Below, piece by piece: positions 17,366-31,700 of a stretch of 64,000 nt of DNA. Positions within the stretch are counted from its first letter, which is position 1. Each line of letters begins with the position of its first letter. The DNA is from Wuchereria bancrofti. Lineage: Eukaryota > Nematoda > Chromadorea > Rhabditida > Onchocercidae. The DNA is taken from positions 12,485,153-12,549,152 of the forward strand of contig SSBO01000012.1 of assembly GCA_005281725.1 (NCBI GenBank), given 5' to 3'. The position numbers and the translations under genes were made by a program. The notes under the pieces were generated by a model. The model saw only the letters and a list, made by a program, of their open reading frames with translations. It was not told where the DNA came from and searched no databases.

Positions 17366-20300
17366 ATGTCAGGGTTAATCTCTCTGATGCCGTTAACATA
17401 CTTTTTATGGTATGCATCATCACTGGAAGCATGGTAATACATTTTTCTCTTCGTTATTATTTTTAATTTGATTTTTAAAATTTGTATATTTTGAAATCTC
17501 TCTGAAATTTAGTGCATTATCTATCTATTCATATAGTTAATAATTATTGCAAGATTTGACCATAGAATATGTTTACTCATATATGTACATAGCTTATATA
17601 GTTTAGTTTAATGTTATACTTCAAGTAATTATCAGAATTTATGTTCCTCTAAATCTAAATGTAAATATTAAAAGTGATAATAATACTTTTTACGTATTTC
17701 TCAGAATTCAGTTTATTGAACTGAATTAGATATTCAGATGTCATTTTTTAGGCTACTGAATCGACCAAATATAATACTTGTCATGACGGATGATCAGGAT
17801 ATTGAATTAGGCTCAATGCAGGTCTCCTTGTACTTCGTTTTATTTATGCTTATCATAGGTATATTTGTATTTAACATAATTTAGTGATAACTTCACTGAT
17901 AAGTTCCAGCCGGATTTATGATATTACTAGTTCTGGATCTCATATAAGGGAATTTCTTTTGGATTTATAACCTTTTCAGATAAGACATCTTGAATGCCAA
18001 CAACACTTATTTACTGAATAGGATAATTGTATATTCTCTTTTTCTTCTTTCAGTTTATGCCAAAAACCGTACATCTGCTAAAAGAACGTGGAGTAACATT
18101 CAATTCAGGTTTCGTTTCAACACCTATATGTTGCCCAAGTCGAAGTTCGATATTGACTGGAATGTATGCGCACAATCATCATGTACTTACCAATAATCAT
18201 AACTGTTCAGGGAATGATTGGAGGTATTCTTCCTAGAATTTGGTTTAAGAAATTTCGAGGTATTCCTTACAAAATTAGAAAGCGATGTCTATTTGAATGA
18301 ATTGCATTAATGATTGCCATTGAATTGTTAACTGGAAAATCTGCATATCCAGCATCTAATTAACCAACGATAAACACTTTTGCTATACTGAGTGATTGAA
18401 ATAGTTCAGGACTAAATTATTATGTCTTAATTGCAAATAAGAGAAATTTGTAATTGTTAAATTTTTTGAATTCATATGGAGACTGATAAGCTACAGTCTA
18501 TAGAATAGTTAGCAGAAGCATTAATAAATGAAATGTAAATTAACTGTAAATTAGGTGAGCAAGTTTTTTTTTTTGATAAATTTGAGCTTAAAACAAGGTA
18601 ACATCAAATATATTTTTAGAAATAATTATGAAAAAAATACATTTGCTGTGTATCTGAAAAATGAAGCAAGTTATACAACGGCATATTTTGGTAAATATTT
18701 AAACGAGTATACCGGTTCATATATTCCACCTGGTTGGGACTATTGGATGGGATTGCTTCGAAATAGCCGGTTCTATAATTACACCGTAAATGTGAATGGT
18801 AATAAGATCAAACATGGATGGGATTATGAAAAGGTTTGCTTATAAAGAATTTTCTTTTTCTGCAGAATTTCAACTAATTCAATAAATAGATTTCACAAGA
18901 TGTTATTATGCATCGAAATTTTTATGACTTTGGTCAATGATTGAAAATTTTGAATTAGTGCATTGTTTCAGGATTATTTCACTGACTTAATTGCTAACGA
19001 TACAATAGCGTTTATCCGGCAATTGCGTAGCAAAGACCCGTTTAAGCCGTATATGATTGTGATATCATTTCCCGCACCACATGGTCCCGAGGATCCAGCT
19101 CCACAATATTCTGCATGGTTTCAGGATGTTGAAACACATAGGTACTTTGATTCAGAAATCCAAGAATTCTGTATGCAGTAATGAAACAATTTTTTTTTTG
19201 GCAAAATTAGTTGATAGTTAAGTTTAAGAACAAAATTGATTGATAGTTGAGTTTAAGAACAGAAGCTTGGAATTATGCTCCAAATCCTGATAAACAGTGG
19301 CTTTTGCAACATACCGGACGTATGGAACCAGTCCATGTTATATTTACCGATGTTTTACATAGACGACGATTGCAAACATTGCAAAGTGTAGATAGTAATA
19401 TTCAACGAGTTAGTTTTATAAATTATTTTTAATTCCCACTTGTTAAAGTATGTATTGAAATTTTGTTTTAAAATTCCAATATGTTAGCATAATTTATGTA
19501 TTAAGAGGGTGAAGAATTCTTTTCCTTCTTTCATATCACAGAGACAAAACAACGATTAAATGGACAATTAATAAAATTTAAAATTTTCGTGGCAGAAATA
19601 TTAAGATTGCCTCTTTGTAAATGGTATATCAATGACATTATAAATAAATTTTTTCCATTATAAATTATGAATTTCGATCTCAAAGTGAATCGATTACTTT
19701 TAAACACTTGTTAAATAAAATATAATAAAAGTAATCTATAGCTGATAAATGAATTACGTAATCTGGGTGATTTGTCGAATACCGTTTTCATCTATACAAG
19801 TGATCATGGATATCACTTGGGACAATTTGGCTTGGTAAAGGGTAAAAATATGCCGTATGAATTTGATATTCGTGTGCCATATTTTATTCGCGGACCAGGA
19901 TTTCCGAAGAACATATCGTAAATTATATTTAAATTTATTTTATTAATTTCTTTATTTAACTTTATTTTATGGTATTAGTATCATACACTTCACTTCATCA
20001 CACATTGATACATTTTAAATATAACTGATGTTTTTTTTTTTTGATATATTCATGAGATACATAAGTTATTCAGTAATAGCACGCTGTAAAATTACGACCA
20101 ATTTAAGTTAATAAGCTGTTCCTGAAGTAAGTTCTATGTTTTTTGACACACGTAATAAAACCTGAATATATTTAGGATCCGTGAACCTGTAATGAATGTT
20201 GACATAGCTCCGACCATTTTGGATATAGCTGGAGTAGCTATACCACGTCATATGGATGGACGTTCATTAGTACAACTTATGCGACAGTATGGTAATGTCA

Positions 20301-23300
20301 ATTCTCCTTTGATTTGATTAGAATTTTTATTTTTCACTACATCATGATGAATGCATGTTAATATAGCTCCAATTATTGGATAGAGTTGAACTAACTTATT
20401 TCCTTGTCCATCTATTAGTAGGTACCGGGAAATTGTTGAAATTATCATTGTGGTCAGGTTAGAAGTAACAATATGTAAGCTTTGAGGGTAGTTATTATTC
20501 CCAGAACTTGTATTTCTTACTTTTCTCATTTTCCTTTTCTGTTTTCCTCCTCGTTTTCCTTCTCCAGATCATTTTTTTTTTAAAGATAAACCAAAAAAGA
20601 AGACGAAAAAGGAAGCAGAAAAAATGGAGGAATTTAAATGGCGAGATACAGTACTAATCGAAAGGGGGTGGTTTTTTCTCTTTTTCATAAATATTTTTCC
20701 ATCTGCTAAATATTATTGGTTTAAAATGAACCTATATTTTTTGCATTTTTTCCCATTTTTTTAATCTTTGCAAGATAATGTGGTCTGAAGAATGTAATAA
20801 TTACTTCTGGAATATTCAAATTCGTTCATAATGTTATAGTCGAATAGAAGAAAAAGAAACAATACTTTTCAATCTTTAACCACCATCTCATATAGAAAAA
20901 TGGCAAAATTAACTCGAATACGTGATCGACTTATGAAGCAACGTGGTCGATTAAGTAAAGACTTACGTGTACAAAAAGCCTGTACTCGATCTGAATTCAG
21001 GGAACCATGCAGGAAAGGGCAGGTACTATTAATCTTAGAAGGAAAGTCTGCTCGAAATTAACTTTTGTTAAATTTTCTGTAATATGTGATCTGTGTGAAA
21101 CTCATCAAAATTGAAACAAAATTTCTTATAAGGTTTATTTTTCTATCTGAGTTGCATTTCTTACTGTTTTTTTTAGGACATTCATATAATTCTATCGTAA
21201 TGAAATCACTATTTATGCTTTATTGCAAACTTATTGTTGCGGAATCAAATAGTTATTATTTCAGCAATGGAAATGCATTCATGATTCTTCTGGTAAGTGG
21301 GAAATTTTCAAATGTGAAGTAAATGTAGATATCAGCAAGGAATGTGATTGTTCCTCGGATCCTATACTGAAACGGCGTTATCGACGTTCCAGACGGAAGC
21401 ACGGTTAGCTCAGCAGCATATTTGTAATTCAGATTTTTTTAGGTGTGTTTGACTTGTACTATTTTTGTTTTATTGATCATATAATATACAAGAGCTTTTA
21501 ACATTATCTGACATTATTTCCTTGACGATATTGATATTTCATTTCCTAAAGATTTTTGAAATGAAATGTTGTTTCAAGGAAGGATAAGTGTTCAACGGAC
21601 AGCAACTATAGCTCAGTTAGATAATGAAGGTGAAACGGTTTCTCTAGACGAAACTTTGCAAAAGTTTTGGGAAGAAGAATTCTTGCAATATATACAAGAG
21701 GTATTTTCTTAGTTCAATTTTTTGTCATAATCCCACGAGAATTGTACATTTATTACTAAATTATTGTTTCTCTCTTACAATCAGCTCAGTTCATCCACTC
21801 TAAATATCAAGCAAGTTAAATTATAAATTTTTGAGTATTATAATGAGTATGTTGTGTTTTTTCATGAATTTCTTGTTATGATACGTGATAAGTTTGTGGC
21901 ACAATAAGTTTATTTATTTAGAAACATTTGAATGTCAAACAGCAGCAGTATGTGATTATCAGTGCATTAACAAGGTGCCATCGATTTCATCATATTTTTC
22001 ATTCTTTTTAATACAGAAAGAAGTGGTGGAAAGTGGTGAATGGTATCAAGGTATTTTGGCAAACCGAAATGCTGGTGATGTACGCATCAAACGATCGATA
22101 AAAATGGAAAAAGCAAGGATTGGCTGTAGGATGTTATGTTATCAAATTCCAAATGAATGATGTGCTGTAAATATCAGAAAAGATAAGGTTGTTTCATGGA
22201 GTGCTTTGTGGAATAACATTACATGTTTGCAGCTTTGTGTGTGCGATACAATACTAGTACTAGTGTCATTTGCAAGCCAAAAGTATTTTTGGATTCTAAA
22301 TTATGGACGATCCACAAGGCAAAAGTGGATGATAGAATCGAAAATCTTAAAAGGAAATTATTGCTTTATAAGGTTGCTCCATTCGATTACTTTTATTCCT
22401 TCATCAACTCAAATTCACTTTTTTAATGTTTATTTCTTCTAGAATGAAAGACTGAGGCGTACTTAGCTTATCATGCGATATCATTCATTACGAAACAACA
22501 TTCGATATTAATCGTATCATTTTTATATTGTTACAGTGTGCTATCATCTTTCGAGGGATTGATATATGAAAGTAAAGCAGGCAACAAATTTTAAATAAAA
22601 ATCCTACTGAAATAATGATTCCGACATTGATCTTCTTGCTATAGTTAATATCAATTTGTTATGATCAAGAATGAAATAAAGTACATGTTCTTCTTTATTT
22701 TACTTCATAAATTTGAAAAAATTTTTCTAAGGTTATGCGGAGAACTTTGAAACGAAGGCGACCATCGAGTGACTTTTTATCACCAAGTGATTTAAGTGGA
22801 TGTATTTGCAGTGATACTCATGCTCGTTTGCCAGGGTAATCTTTAAGAAGTTAAATGTTTTTGTTTGTTTTGATTTAATTTTCAAATAGAACTTACAGAT
22901 TACTGATGTAGTGCGAAATACTTAAAAAAAAGAAGCAAATATTGAATATTTGAAGGGACGGAAGCAGCCATAGTGATGTGTTATGGTGGAGAAAAAGTGG
23001 AAAAAATATTCACAACAATTCGTTTGCTGGGATTAATTCAAAGTATCACGTTTTGGTAATATTCTGCAAAAAAAAAAAAAAAATGAGTGAAATTATAGTC
23101 AAATGGATAACTCTGCTCTCGTGAAACTAAATTAACAGAGTTGGAGTAGCGGAAAAAAAAATTGATTAACTGGATAAGTATATTGTTTCACGCTTGTGAA
23201 ATATATTTCAAAACATTGAAAGAATTTTTTTTCTTATGTAAAGCGATGAATATAGAATGTGAATAACTGCAGAAGCTTTAAAAATGTAAGTAATTACAGA

Positions 23301-24034
23301 AGCTCGAATCATGGTGAATTGCATGCAAATTGTGCAGTACCACAGATGAATTGTTTCGTGCATGGTGCAGATCACTGGAGGACACCACCATTTTGGCCGG
23401 AACGATATGGCCAATTTTGCTTCTGTCAAAATTCCAACAATAATACATACTGGTGCATACGAACACTTAACAGTACACATAACTTCTTGTACTGCGAGTT
23501 TATCACCGAATTTATAAGTTACTATGATCTTAATGCTGATCCTTATCAGGTGAGTAGTCTTTGGCCGTTTTTTGAAAAAGAAACTGAAATTAGTACGAAT
23601 TTGAACTATAAAAAAAAAAAAAAAAAAACAGGATAAGGATGTTCATTTCATTACCACTCAAAATTATCGTTTTTTTTTCTCTTCCCAAACAGTATTCGAC
23701 TTTTTTAATTCATTCAGCAAATTAAAAGGTGTAATTTGAGAATATAAACTATATTGCTTCTCAGTATTAAGCCCGAATGTTCATCTTATTGATGTAAATG
23801 TTAGCAAATAATGATTTCTTAGAGTGTTAGTTGATGCAGTTTGTTATCAATTGAAGCTTTCTATCATTTCAGCTGCATAACATCATATGGAGCATACCAT
23901 TGGGAATATTGGAACAACTAAGTAGACAACTTGAACTTTTGCGGACATGTCAAGGTCATGCGCAATGTGAACACTATTCCTCCTCACTATGGCATCTTCC
24001 AGTTATGGAAAGTGATAATAATAGCATTAATTAG
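17366..24034 (+). CDS. sul-1: Extracellular heparan sulfate 6-O-endosulfatase (SULF family), complete, 17 exons, 770 aa
   Basis: Removes 6-O-sulfate from heparan sulfate chains at the cell surface or matrix and so tunes growth-factor signalling. Exons: 17366-17433, 17752-17821, 18054-18223, 18620-18833, 18972-19141, 19258-19408, 19742-19917, 20176-20291, 20568-20667, 20896-21022, 21265-21403, 21579-21700, 22017-22050, 22233-22372, 22732-22835, 23300-23549, 23873-24034. All phases agree. Residues 1-22 form a signal peptide ([19 protein letters not shown]). Active-site signatures: MTDDQD (metal, ~34-39), CCPSR at 72-76 (C72 is the formylglycine site by family rule), PAPHG with H211, and [10 protein letters not shown] at 302-311. 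The central part is K/R/E-rich like the SULF hydrophilic domain. The C-terminal Cys-rich part has [25 protein letters not shown] and FLYCEF, all diagnostic of SULFs. An AATAAA lies at 24281. Exons 13-14 (34 and 140 nt) are the least certain. Confidence 0.95.
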
Positions 24035-25718
24035 TAATTGTGTTAGGAAATTTCAAGAATTTTAGGTACTTAAGAAAGGTTGTTAGCTTCCAAACTTCAC
24101 CTTTTGGATTTTATGAAGAAATTTACTGATCAGCGAGAAGATTTAGAAATTGCATGTTCGACCTTTCAATTTTATATTGAATCGAAAGATGTTACACATA
24201 AGCTTACCACTACACTTTCGGTTCTTCTATGCACTTTTCTCTAAAAAAAAAACTTCTTTTCGAAGGAAGCAAAAATCTTGAATAAAAGATGTAACAAATT
24301 AACAGAATCCTTTACATTATGACACACTAATTATCATCATATGCTTCTACCATTAAAATAATTTCGATTTACATCATCCATCTCCTATCACATTAAAAAT
24401 TTTGCACCAGTGCATTGATGCTTTTTAACAGATAAACTAATTTATCCGAAATTCGTTTCCGATTTAGATGAAACTAGGAAGACAATGAAACAAGCAAAAT
24501 AATTCATTGTTGGCTTTCTGAAGAATGAATATATGTATACATTATATATATATCTTCATGCTAGATACTAACAATCCATTCCGTCCATTTATTCATCTTT
24601 TTCTCATTGATAATATAACAAACTGTTAAGATATCAATCAATTACAATAACCTATAAATTAGCACATACGTACAAGTAACATAAATTATATGAATGAAGA
24701 ACTTCAAAGGTAATGGTGGCACTTTAATCTTTAAACTAAAGTAACAATCATGCATTATGGGAAAGTGGAAGATATTTTTGATGGCAAGAATCTTATCTAT
24801 TCATAGCTTGGCTAATTCAGAAAACGAACATCACAGAGTTTAGCTATGTGTTACTTAATTAAAAAGATGATATGAACTCACGATTATTCCACTTAATTTT
24901 CCAGTTCACTTCAATTTTTTTTTTCATCTATCTAACAAGATGGCACTCATGAAAGAAAACATAGATGTTGCGGTATGACTCCTTATAACTTAAAGGTAAG
25001 CATCCAAAGCCTTCAGAAGAAGAAAACGTGTTCTAAATTTGTTTTGCATTCTGTACATTTTTGGAAAACTTAAGGTATCTTCTTTATAAATACCTTACGT
25101 CATTCAGAAATGTAACATCTACGTGAACATGACCTGAACTCTATTTTACCTTTCAAAAAATTTTAGTTTTCTTGTGGAGAATAGATCCTATCCTGAAAAA
25201 AAGGTAAACAAAATAGCTTAACTGTAATGGAAGAGAGTACATGGTGCATAAGTACATATTACTAATATAAAGCAGTAAATCAGGAAAATTGTATAAAAGA
25301 AAGAAACAAGAATAAGGAGACATAACCGTCATATCATAATAATAAAGTATGCGCATACTTGTAGCAAGGATGCTGAATCGTCACAAACATATATAATTTA
25401 AACTATAAAAAGAGAAATACAAAAATTAGTACAAATATGTGTTGAATAATACGCATGTAATATTTCAAAGGGCAATTTTAATATATAAAACAAAATGTCT
25501 AAAGGAAAATCACAATTTCAATAAAGAAATTACTAGGAAAAGAAAATATATTTCGTTCTAGTACGACTTGCAGTAATTTCTGGAAAAAGTGGAAGATAAC
25601 TTTCAAAGTGTGAAAACTTCTATCTACTTCTTAATCCAGAAAGGATAAAAAGAAAAAAAAAATCTATTCATTGTTTAAGTAGAGCATAATATGACCTCAG
25701 TAATACAGTGTACATCTT
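24035..25718. other. Convergent intergenic region between sul-1 and cas-1
   Basis: 3' flanks of two genes that point at each other. It contains the AATAAA at 24281-24286, usable by sul-1, and no supported exon. The UTRs of the two genes may share much of this 1.7 kb. Confidence 0.5.
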
Positions 25719-28700
25719 TTAGCATATGTCGGACACTGTTGTCTTTAACTTCTTTCCATCATAAACTGTTTTGAACTGTTCAGGCACCGCAAATTCTACC
25801 TCAAATTTGTTACAGCAATAATAATTAATAATAATAATAACAATAATAATAATTCACTACTTAATAATTTCCGATGATTCCACCTTTCCTTATGATAATT
25901 TTTTTTATTAAGACTCCACTTTGTAAGAGTAAAAAAATATTCCCGAATGCTTGCTCGTTACATTGCGAACGAGAAAATTTTCATCAATTTTGAGATGAAT
26001 GCTATAACCTAACAAAAGATAAAAGCATCGTAAAACGCGATCATTATCTGTCTTTTTGCTTACTTTTCCTTACTTGAAACACCAAAGCAACACAAAATAA
26101 ACTACGACTTGTTATTCATTAAAAAGAAATGAATGAGGTAAATATTTTAAAAGGCTGACAGAAAAGCAAAGGGATAATGAATGTATACTACTTATCATAA
26201 ACTTATTTCGTCTTCATTCGTTGTCATCCTCTCACAGATTTTTGTTTTTTTTTCTTTTTGAAAAAAAGAAAAGCTGAAAACTCACGAAATCACCATCTTC
26301 AGCACCTGGTACAAGCACATTCATCTCAGATGATTTACTTGTTATTATTTCCGCATTTATTGCACTCTTACTGAGATATACTTGACAACCATCAGTCTTC
26401 TGAATTGATAGTGTTGGCATAGCACCGAGAGTCTGCAAATATATAAACAAAATTCATAATTCTGTCCTAAAACCGACTTAATAAGTTGTCAAAAGTACTA
26501 CACTTCAAACACGTATATCTTCCAGGACAATTCGAAACTATTCAGCATAGCATAATGATGGATAGAGTTCGAAGTATATAGCATTAGAAAGATAAGATGA
26601 GCGTTCTCAATAAATATATTAAAATCAAGCGAGAAAAATGATGATGTCCTGAGATTCTGAAAAAAAAAAGCATCAACAAAACCTCAAAATCTTTACCTGT
26701 ATTTGCACGCTTTGACAATTAATCACTTCAAGTTGCGATAAAAGGCTATCAAATACGACAGATGTCTTCTTGCAACTATCCAACGTTACTGAATTTACTT
26801 TTCCTTTGATCTAAATTTAAAACGGATTTCGGTGGAAAATACATTCAAATCTTCTGATAAATCTTGTTCTGTTAATGACTAAAACTTAGGTTATTCCCGT
26901 TTCGATGAATATGAAATTCGAAACGGAATTAGAAATTGATTAAAATTAAAGATCGCAGACACCGCGTACTCCTTTAATCTAATATTATCCTATCAAATAT
27001 GAGCAAAGCGATGAGGAATGGCATGAAAAATGGAAAGTAATTTTTAAGAACATTCTCTGAGCACTTATTAAAACTACATTTCATACCTCAGCTAAAATAT
27101 CGATAAAACCTGAATAACTAAATAACCCCGATTAAATAGCAACACAATTGAATCAAACCGACCTGAATGATACTATTTTCGCATTTAAATACATATACTG
27201 TCTGTTTCATATCACTGACTTCGACCATAACACTGCTGTTATTTTTATAGTACTCCTCAAACATATTCCAAGTTTAGGGTAAAACCTTTCTCTCCTAATA
27301 TCTTATTTTGCTTACCTTGGATTTCTAATCTTACTCATCTTTTATCCCCTATTATCATCATTCTCCCATATATAATAGTAAAAAATTTACCACATTCCAC
27401 TGCTTGCCGTTATCCAACCACGTTTTCGGCGGTTTATCTTCTTGCTTCTTTACTAGTAAGGCACCGTCAGTAGCCGTCAGCGCCATTTCTTTATCTTGTG
27501 TCCTAGCATCAATTTTTTTATGCTATAAAAATAGAAAAATTTATTAACAAGTGAGAAAAGGAAGAAAACTAAATGATGTAACAAAAAGTATTTCTAGTTA
27601 TTAAATTATTGGTATGAGATCATCTGGATTAAGATTACATTTTGAGATGATCATAATGAAGGTAGGAATAACATTCGACATTAAATATTAGGAAATGTAA
27701 TATTCCAGAAAATAACTGCACCTGTGATCGAAGCGCCGGATTCTTATGTGTTTGCATATCTGGCGTTACTTTTTTCAAACGCTTTGTAATTTCTTCACCG
27801 GCATTAATTTGTGCAAACAGTGCTGATCGATCACTTTTATCCGTTGAAATGTTTGTTTCGGATGATACTGCAGCAAAAAAATCTAGAAAAACAGAGATAT
27901 GAAAGTAGTTTGAGTGAATGATGAACAAAAGTGTTTGAATCTACGAAAATCTTGCAATTATCAAATGGGAAAAAACAAAGAACACTAATTATGCTGTTAG
28001 GTAGTAACAATAACTACGGGTACGGGTTGTGCTATCAGAGTAGCATCTTATCCTTAAAATATAAGCATCAGATAAAGAAATGCAAAAAACTGACCAGGTG
28101 GCAAAACGGGAGGAGGTGGAGGAGCAGATGCAGCTCCAGATAAAGTGCTGTTGGGACTTACCAATGCTGGTGGCTTTGCACCCTTAAAAAGAAGGAATTT
28201 ACAATACGATATTTTAAATGTGATTAAAGTAGTAACAGATACTGTAATTGACTGATTAAAATCATCATGGAACTACCTTTCTTAATTCTAGTTTATTTAT
28301 TCCTACTTAGTATTTTCTGATTTTTACTTATTCAATGTTTTAACTACCGTCTTATGAATCAAATTTTTCACTGAATTTTCTTCTCTGAATATGATATAAA
28401 AGCGAAATGCTTAACATTAAAACCATAATGATATAAAGAAATAGCAATCGAAGAATGTAAGCAATTTGTTGTGGTAAATATGTAAAAAAATTTAAAAAGA
28501 TGAATTAAACTATAAGAAAAAAGTAGTAGATGATTATTTTGAAGCAGTCTAAAAACTTCAAATAATAAAGTCATCTCACTGGGCAGCTGTTCCAAACAAG
28601 ACCCGTAGTATGTACTTGTCGTACATATTTCTGCAAAGCATTCAAAACATCTGACCATGACTTTGCCCATTCGGTATGGATCTGTAAAGATATGAAATGA

Positions 28701-31700
28701 TTTCGAGAAATCTTATCATTCTTTTAATGTTCCAATAGACATGAAATTTCCTGATTGACATAACCATAAAGATAAAAAAAAAGTTAAAAACGATCTTTAA
28801 CCATTTTCGGCTAAAGAACGAAAAATAAAAAGAATCGAATACGTTTTTCAGATGAAACATAAAAAAAAGCAATACATCTTAAAATCAATATCAGTTACAA
28901 TCGTACCCTATCATCCTTGTATTCCTTCAGCACACGATTCACAAAGAACATCGATGCTTCAAACATATCCTTGATGAATGGTGCAGGCGTTGGTTTCTGA
29001 AATTTAAGATGAACAACGTGTAAAAGAAATGCGATGAATTTCTTATTTTGCTGTTGTATATCTCATTCCTTTCCAGATTTAATTGAATAAATTTGAATAT
29101 GGATGAAGCCTATTTCAAAACATAGCATAACGCCAGAAAAAATAGCGAAATTCAAAGAAGTCTTAAGAATCTTACAACAGTGAGCCATCCAAGAGCTTGA
29201 ATTCCCTCACTTGCCGCTGAAATATGATTGAAAAATGGTGTATTCCTTTTGGATTCTTTGAATATTGATAAATCTTCCATCATCTTAACCATTGGACCAA
29301 GTTTTGCTTGCAGTTCCTTAATCGACGGTTCACTTTGACCAGCAGCTAACCAAATAAAATTACGCTGCTCCGTGAAAAGTGCCGACAACTTATTACCCTA
29401 AAAGCAAGTATGTTATCTCGAGAAATAAAATATTTTCACCCCTTCATGTGATCTCCTGCTCCTCTCCTTTTCTGCTCTAATACAAATGTGCCAATTCAAA
29501 GCTATTATCATAACTTACATCAAAAGTCACATTTATGTTATGATTGTACTTTGCTTAAAATGTATGATATACAGTGTTTATAGGTTCCAATTTAAGGACT
29601 TCTAGTCTCCACAACATATGTTTCGTTTCATAATCTTATAAAAAGATAGAGAAAAGTGAAGGAAAATAAATAATTTGAAATACATACCACTGTTTGGAGA
29701 TCACCACCAATATCAACACTTAGTTTTAGTAGTCTTTGAAGAGGCTCATCAACAGCATCATCATATTGTACAACAGATAGTGGAGTTTCAGCTGATGCTA
29801 AAATTTCCAAAATACTAGTGAAAAGATGTGCACAACAGATGAAAGTTTTTTATTAATTAAAATTGTAGTTGAAAAGAATTCGACTATATGACATGATGCC
29901 CTAGTTTATGACTAATAATTTCCTTTAAATTTTCTCATAAAGTAAATTTGATTTTTGAGAAATAAGTTACTGACTATTCTAATAACCAATCAAGCGTTTC
30001 AGAACATTATGATTTTAAAAGAAAAAAACATTTTTCAAATTGTTCAGTATACATTAATGACGAATAGCAAGTTTTAAAGTTAAACATTTATTGCTTTTGT
30101 TGGTAATTTTTTGAAAACTTTAAAGAACTTTATTCTTTTAGCGGAACAGTACAATTACGCTATGATTTCCAGAATAGAAGGGAATGACCGTATACGCAAA
30201 ATGATAACACGCCTCCTAAAATTAATAAAGAAATTATTAATTCTATGCATTTGTGAACTTCCAATACCCCTAATTCTTCCTTTAAACTTTGAATAATTAT
30301 GCTTTTTTAAATGATTTTAATTTTCAAGGCAATCGTTCTAAGTTACAAAAAAAAAGCAAAATCATTCCATTGTCTGAAACTTCCCGTCCACCTACAATAT
30401 AAAGTGTACACATATAAAATACTTAACGACGATCCCATCACAATGAATATAAAAAATTTTCTGTGTTCGAGAATGTAAAGTAGAGTACAATGATTATGAA
30501 ATGAGACATTCGACATCTCAAATCACATCATATTATTTTAAACATCTTTAACCGTACATAATGTTTGTTGAACAAAGTTAAAATTACATTATAAATTTGT
30601 ATATGAAAGATCACAACAAAAGAAAAAAATTTTTTTTTGAATGAAAAAACAAATCAAAAATATTTTGCTGAAATAGTTACAATAAAGATTGTTCCCTATG
30701 TAAAATTCTTTGGTAAGATATCATTTTGAATATTACTTACTTTTACTTTCTTCGGATTCCTTCTTCGTAAAAGCTTTACTATCTTTATCACATTGAAAAG
30801 CAACTTTTTTCGATGTTTTAATCCCTGAATCGTTTACTGATCGGATGCTATTACCATCTTTCATTAAAATTCCCGGTAAACTCATGACATTCCCAGGTTT
30901 CCCGCTGCCACTAATGAATGTTGCATCATCCACAGGAAATGGCTGGTTTAATCGTCGTGGTTTGACGAAAGTGGTATGCGAATCGTAATCTTTTTCCAAA
31001 ACAGCAATGTCTTGAGAAACGATAGGTTGGTCCTGTAGTATTGTTATTTCTTTTTGAATTTCAGGGCTTTTATCGGTAATTACTGGTTTATCGATGATAA
31101 AAGTTGTCGGCTTTGGTTGTATATTTTCTTTGCTTGTTTCACTAACCGAACATACCTTTTGTTCTACTAATTTTGTAGCACTACCTGTTGATTCGGTATT
31201 TTGTGAAGTATCAGTTAGGTACTGACTGACAATTCCAGAAGTTCGTATATCTTCCTTTAATTTAGCATGAGGCATTCTTCCTTGAACTTCATGAATTTCA
31301 ACTGATCGTTTTATCGGCTTCTCTAAAAGCATATTATCCTGCGCAACTTTTGCCTCTACAGATCCAGAAGTAGCCAATGGTATTGAGTCTGTTCGAATAG
31401 CGTTTTTAGTCCGGAATATACTACGTACATGTTCCACATTGAATGGTTTTGCTGATGGTACTGGTGGTGATCTTTTAGTATCAAGCACGTTATGAAATTG
31501 TTGAACGTTCTGCTGAAAAAAATTTTCCATTTGTCGCAATGAGGGAGATTGTTTCGGTTGTTCCTTAAGAAAAGGTGGTAAAAATGTACCTGCAATAGGC
31601 TCTGCTGCTGTTTGGCTACCCAAAATATCAGCTCTTTTTCGGAACTTCGGATCTTGCTCCAATTCCGCTCGAACTCCCTTGGCAACATTAAACATTGCTA

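Noticed and set aside
22017..22160. Reading sul-1 exon 13 through to TGA at 22160, giving a truncated protein
   Set aside because: Splicing at CAAG|GTATTT restores a continuous frame into exons with clear SULF C-terminal motifs, so the stop is probably intronic.
23208..23480. 90-codon minus-strand frame
   Set aside because: Antisense shadow of sul-1 exon 16, whose sense translation carries SULF motifs.
31356..31688. 110-codon minus-strand frame within the long CAP exon
   Set aside because: It overlaps the 641-codon frame in another phase and is a shadow of it.
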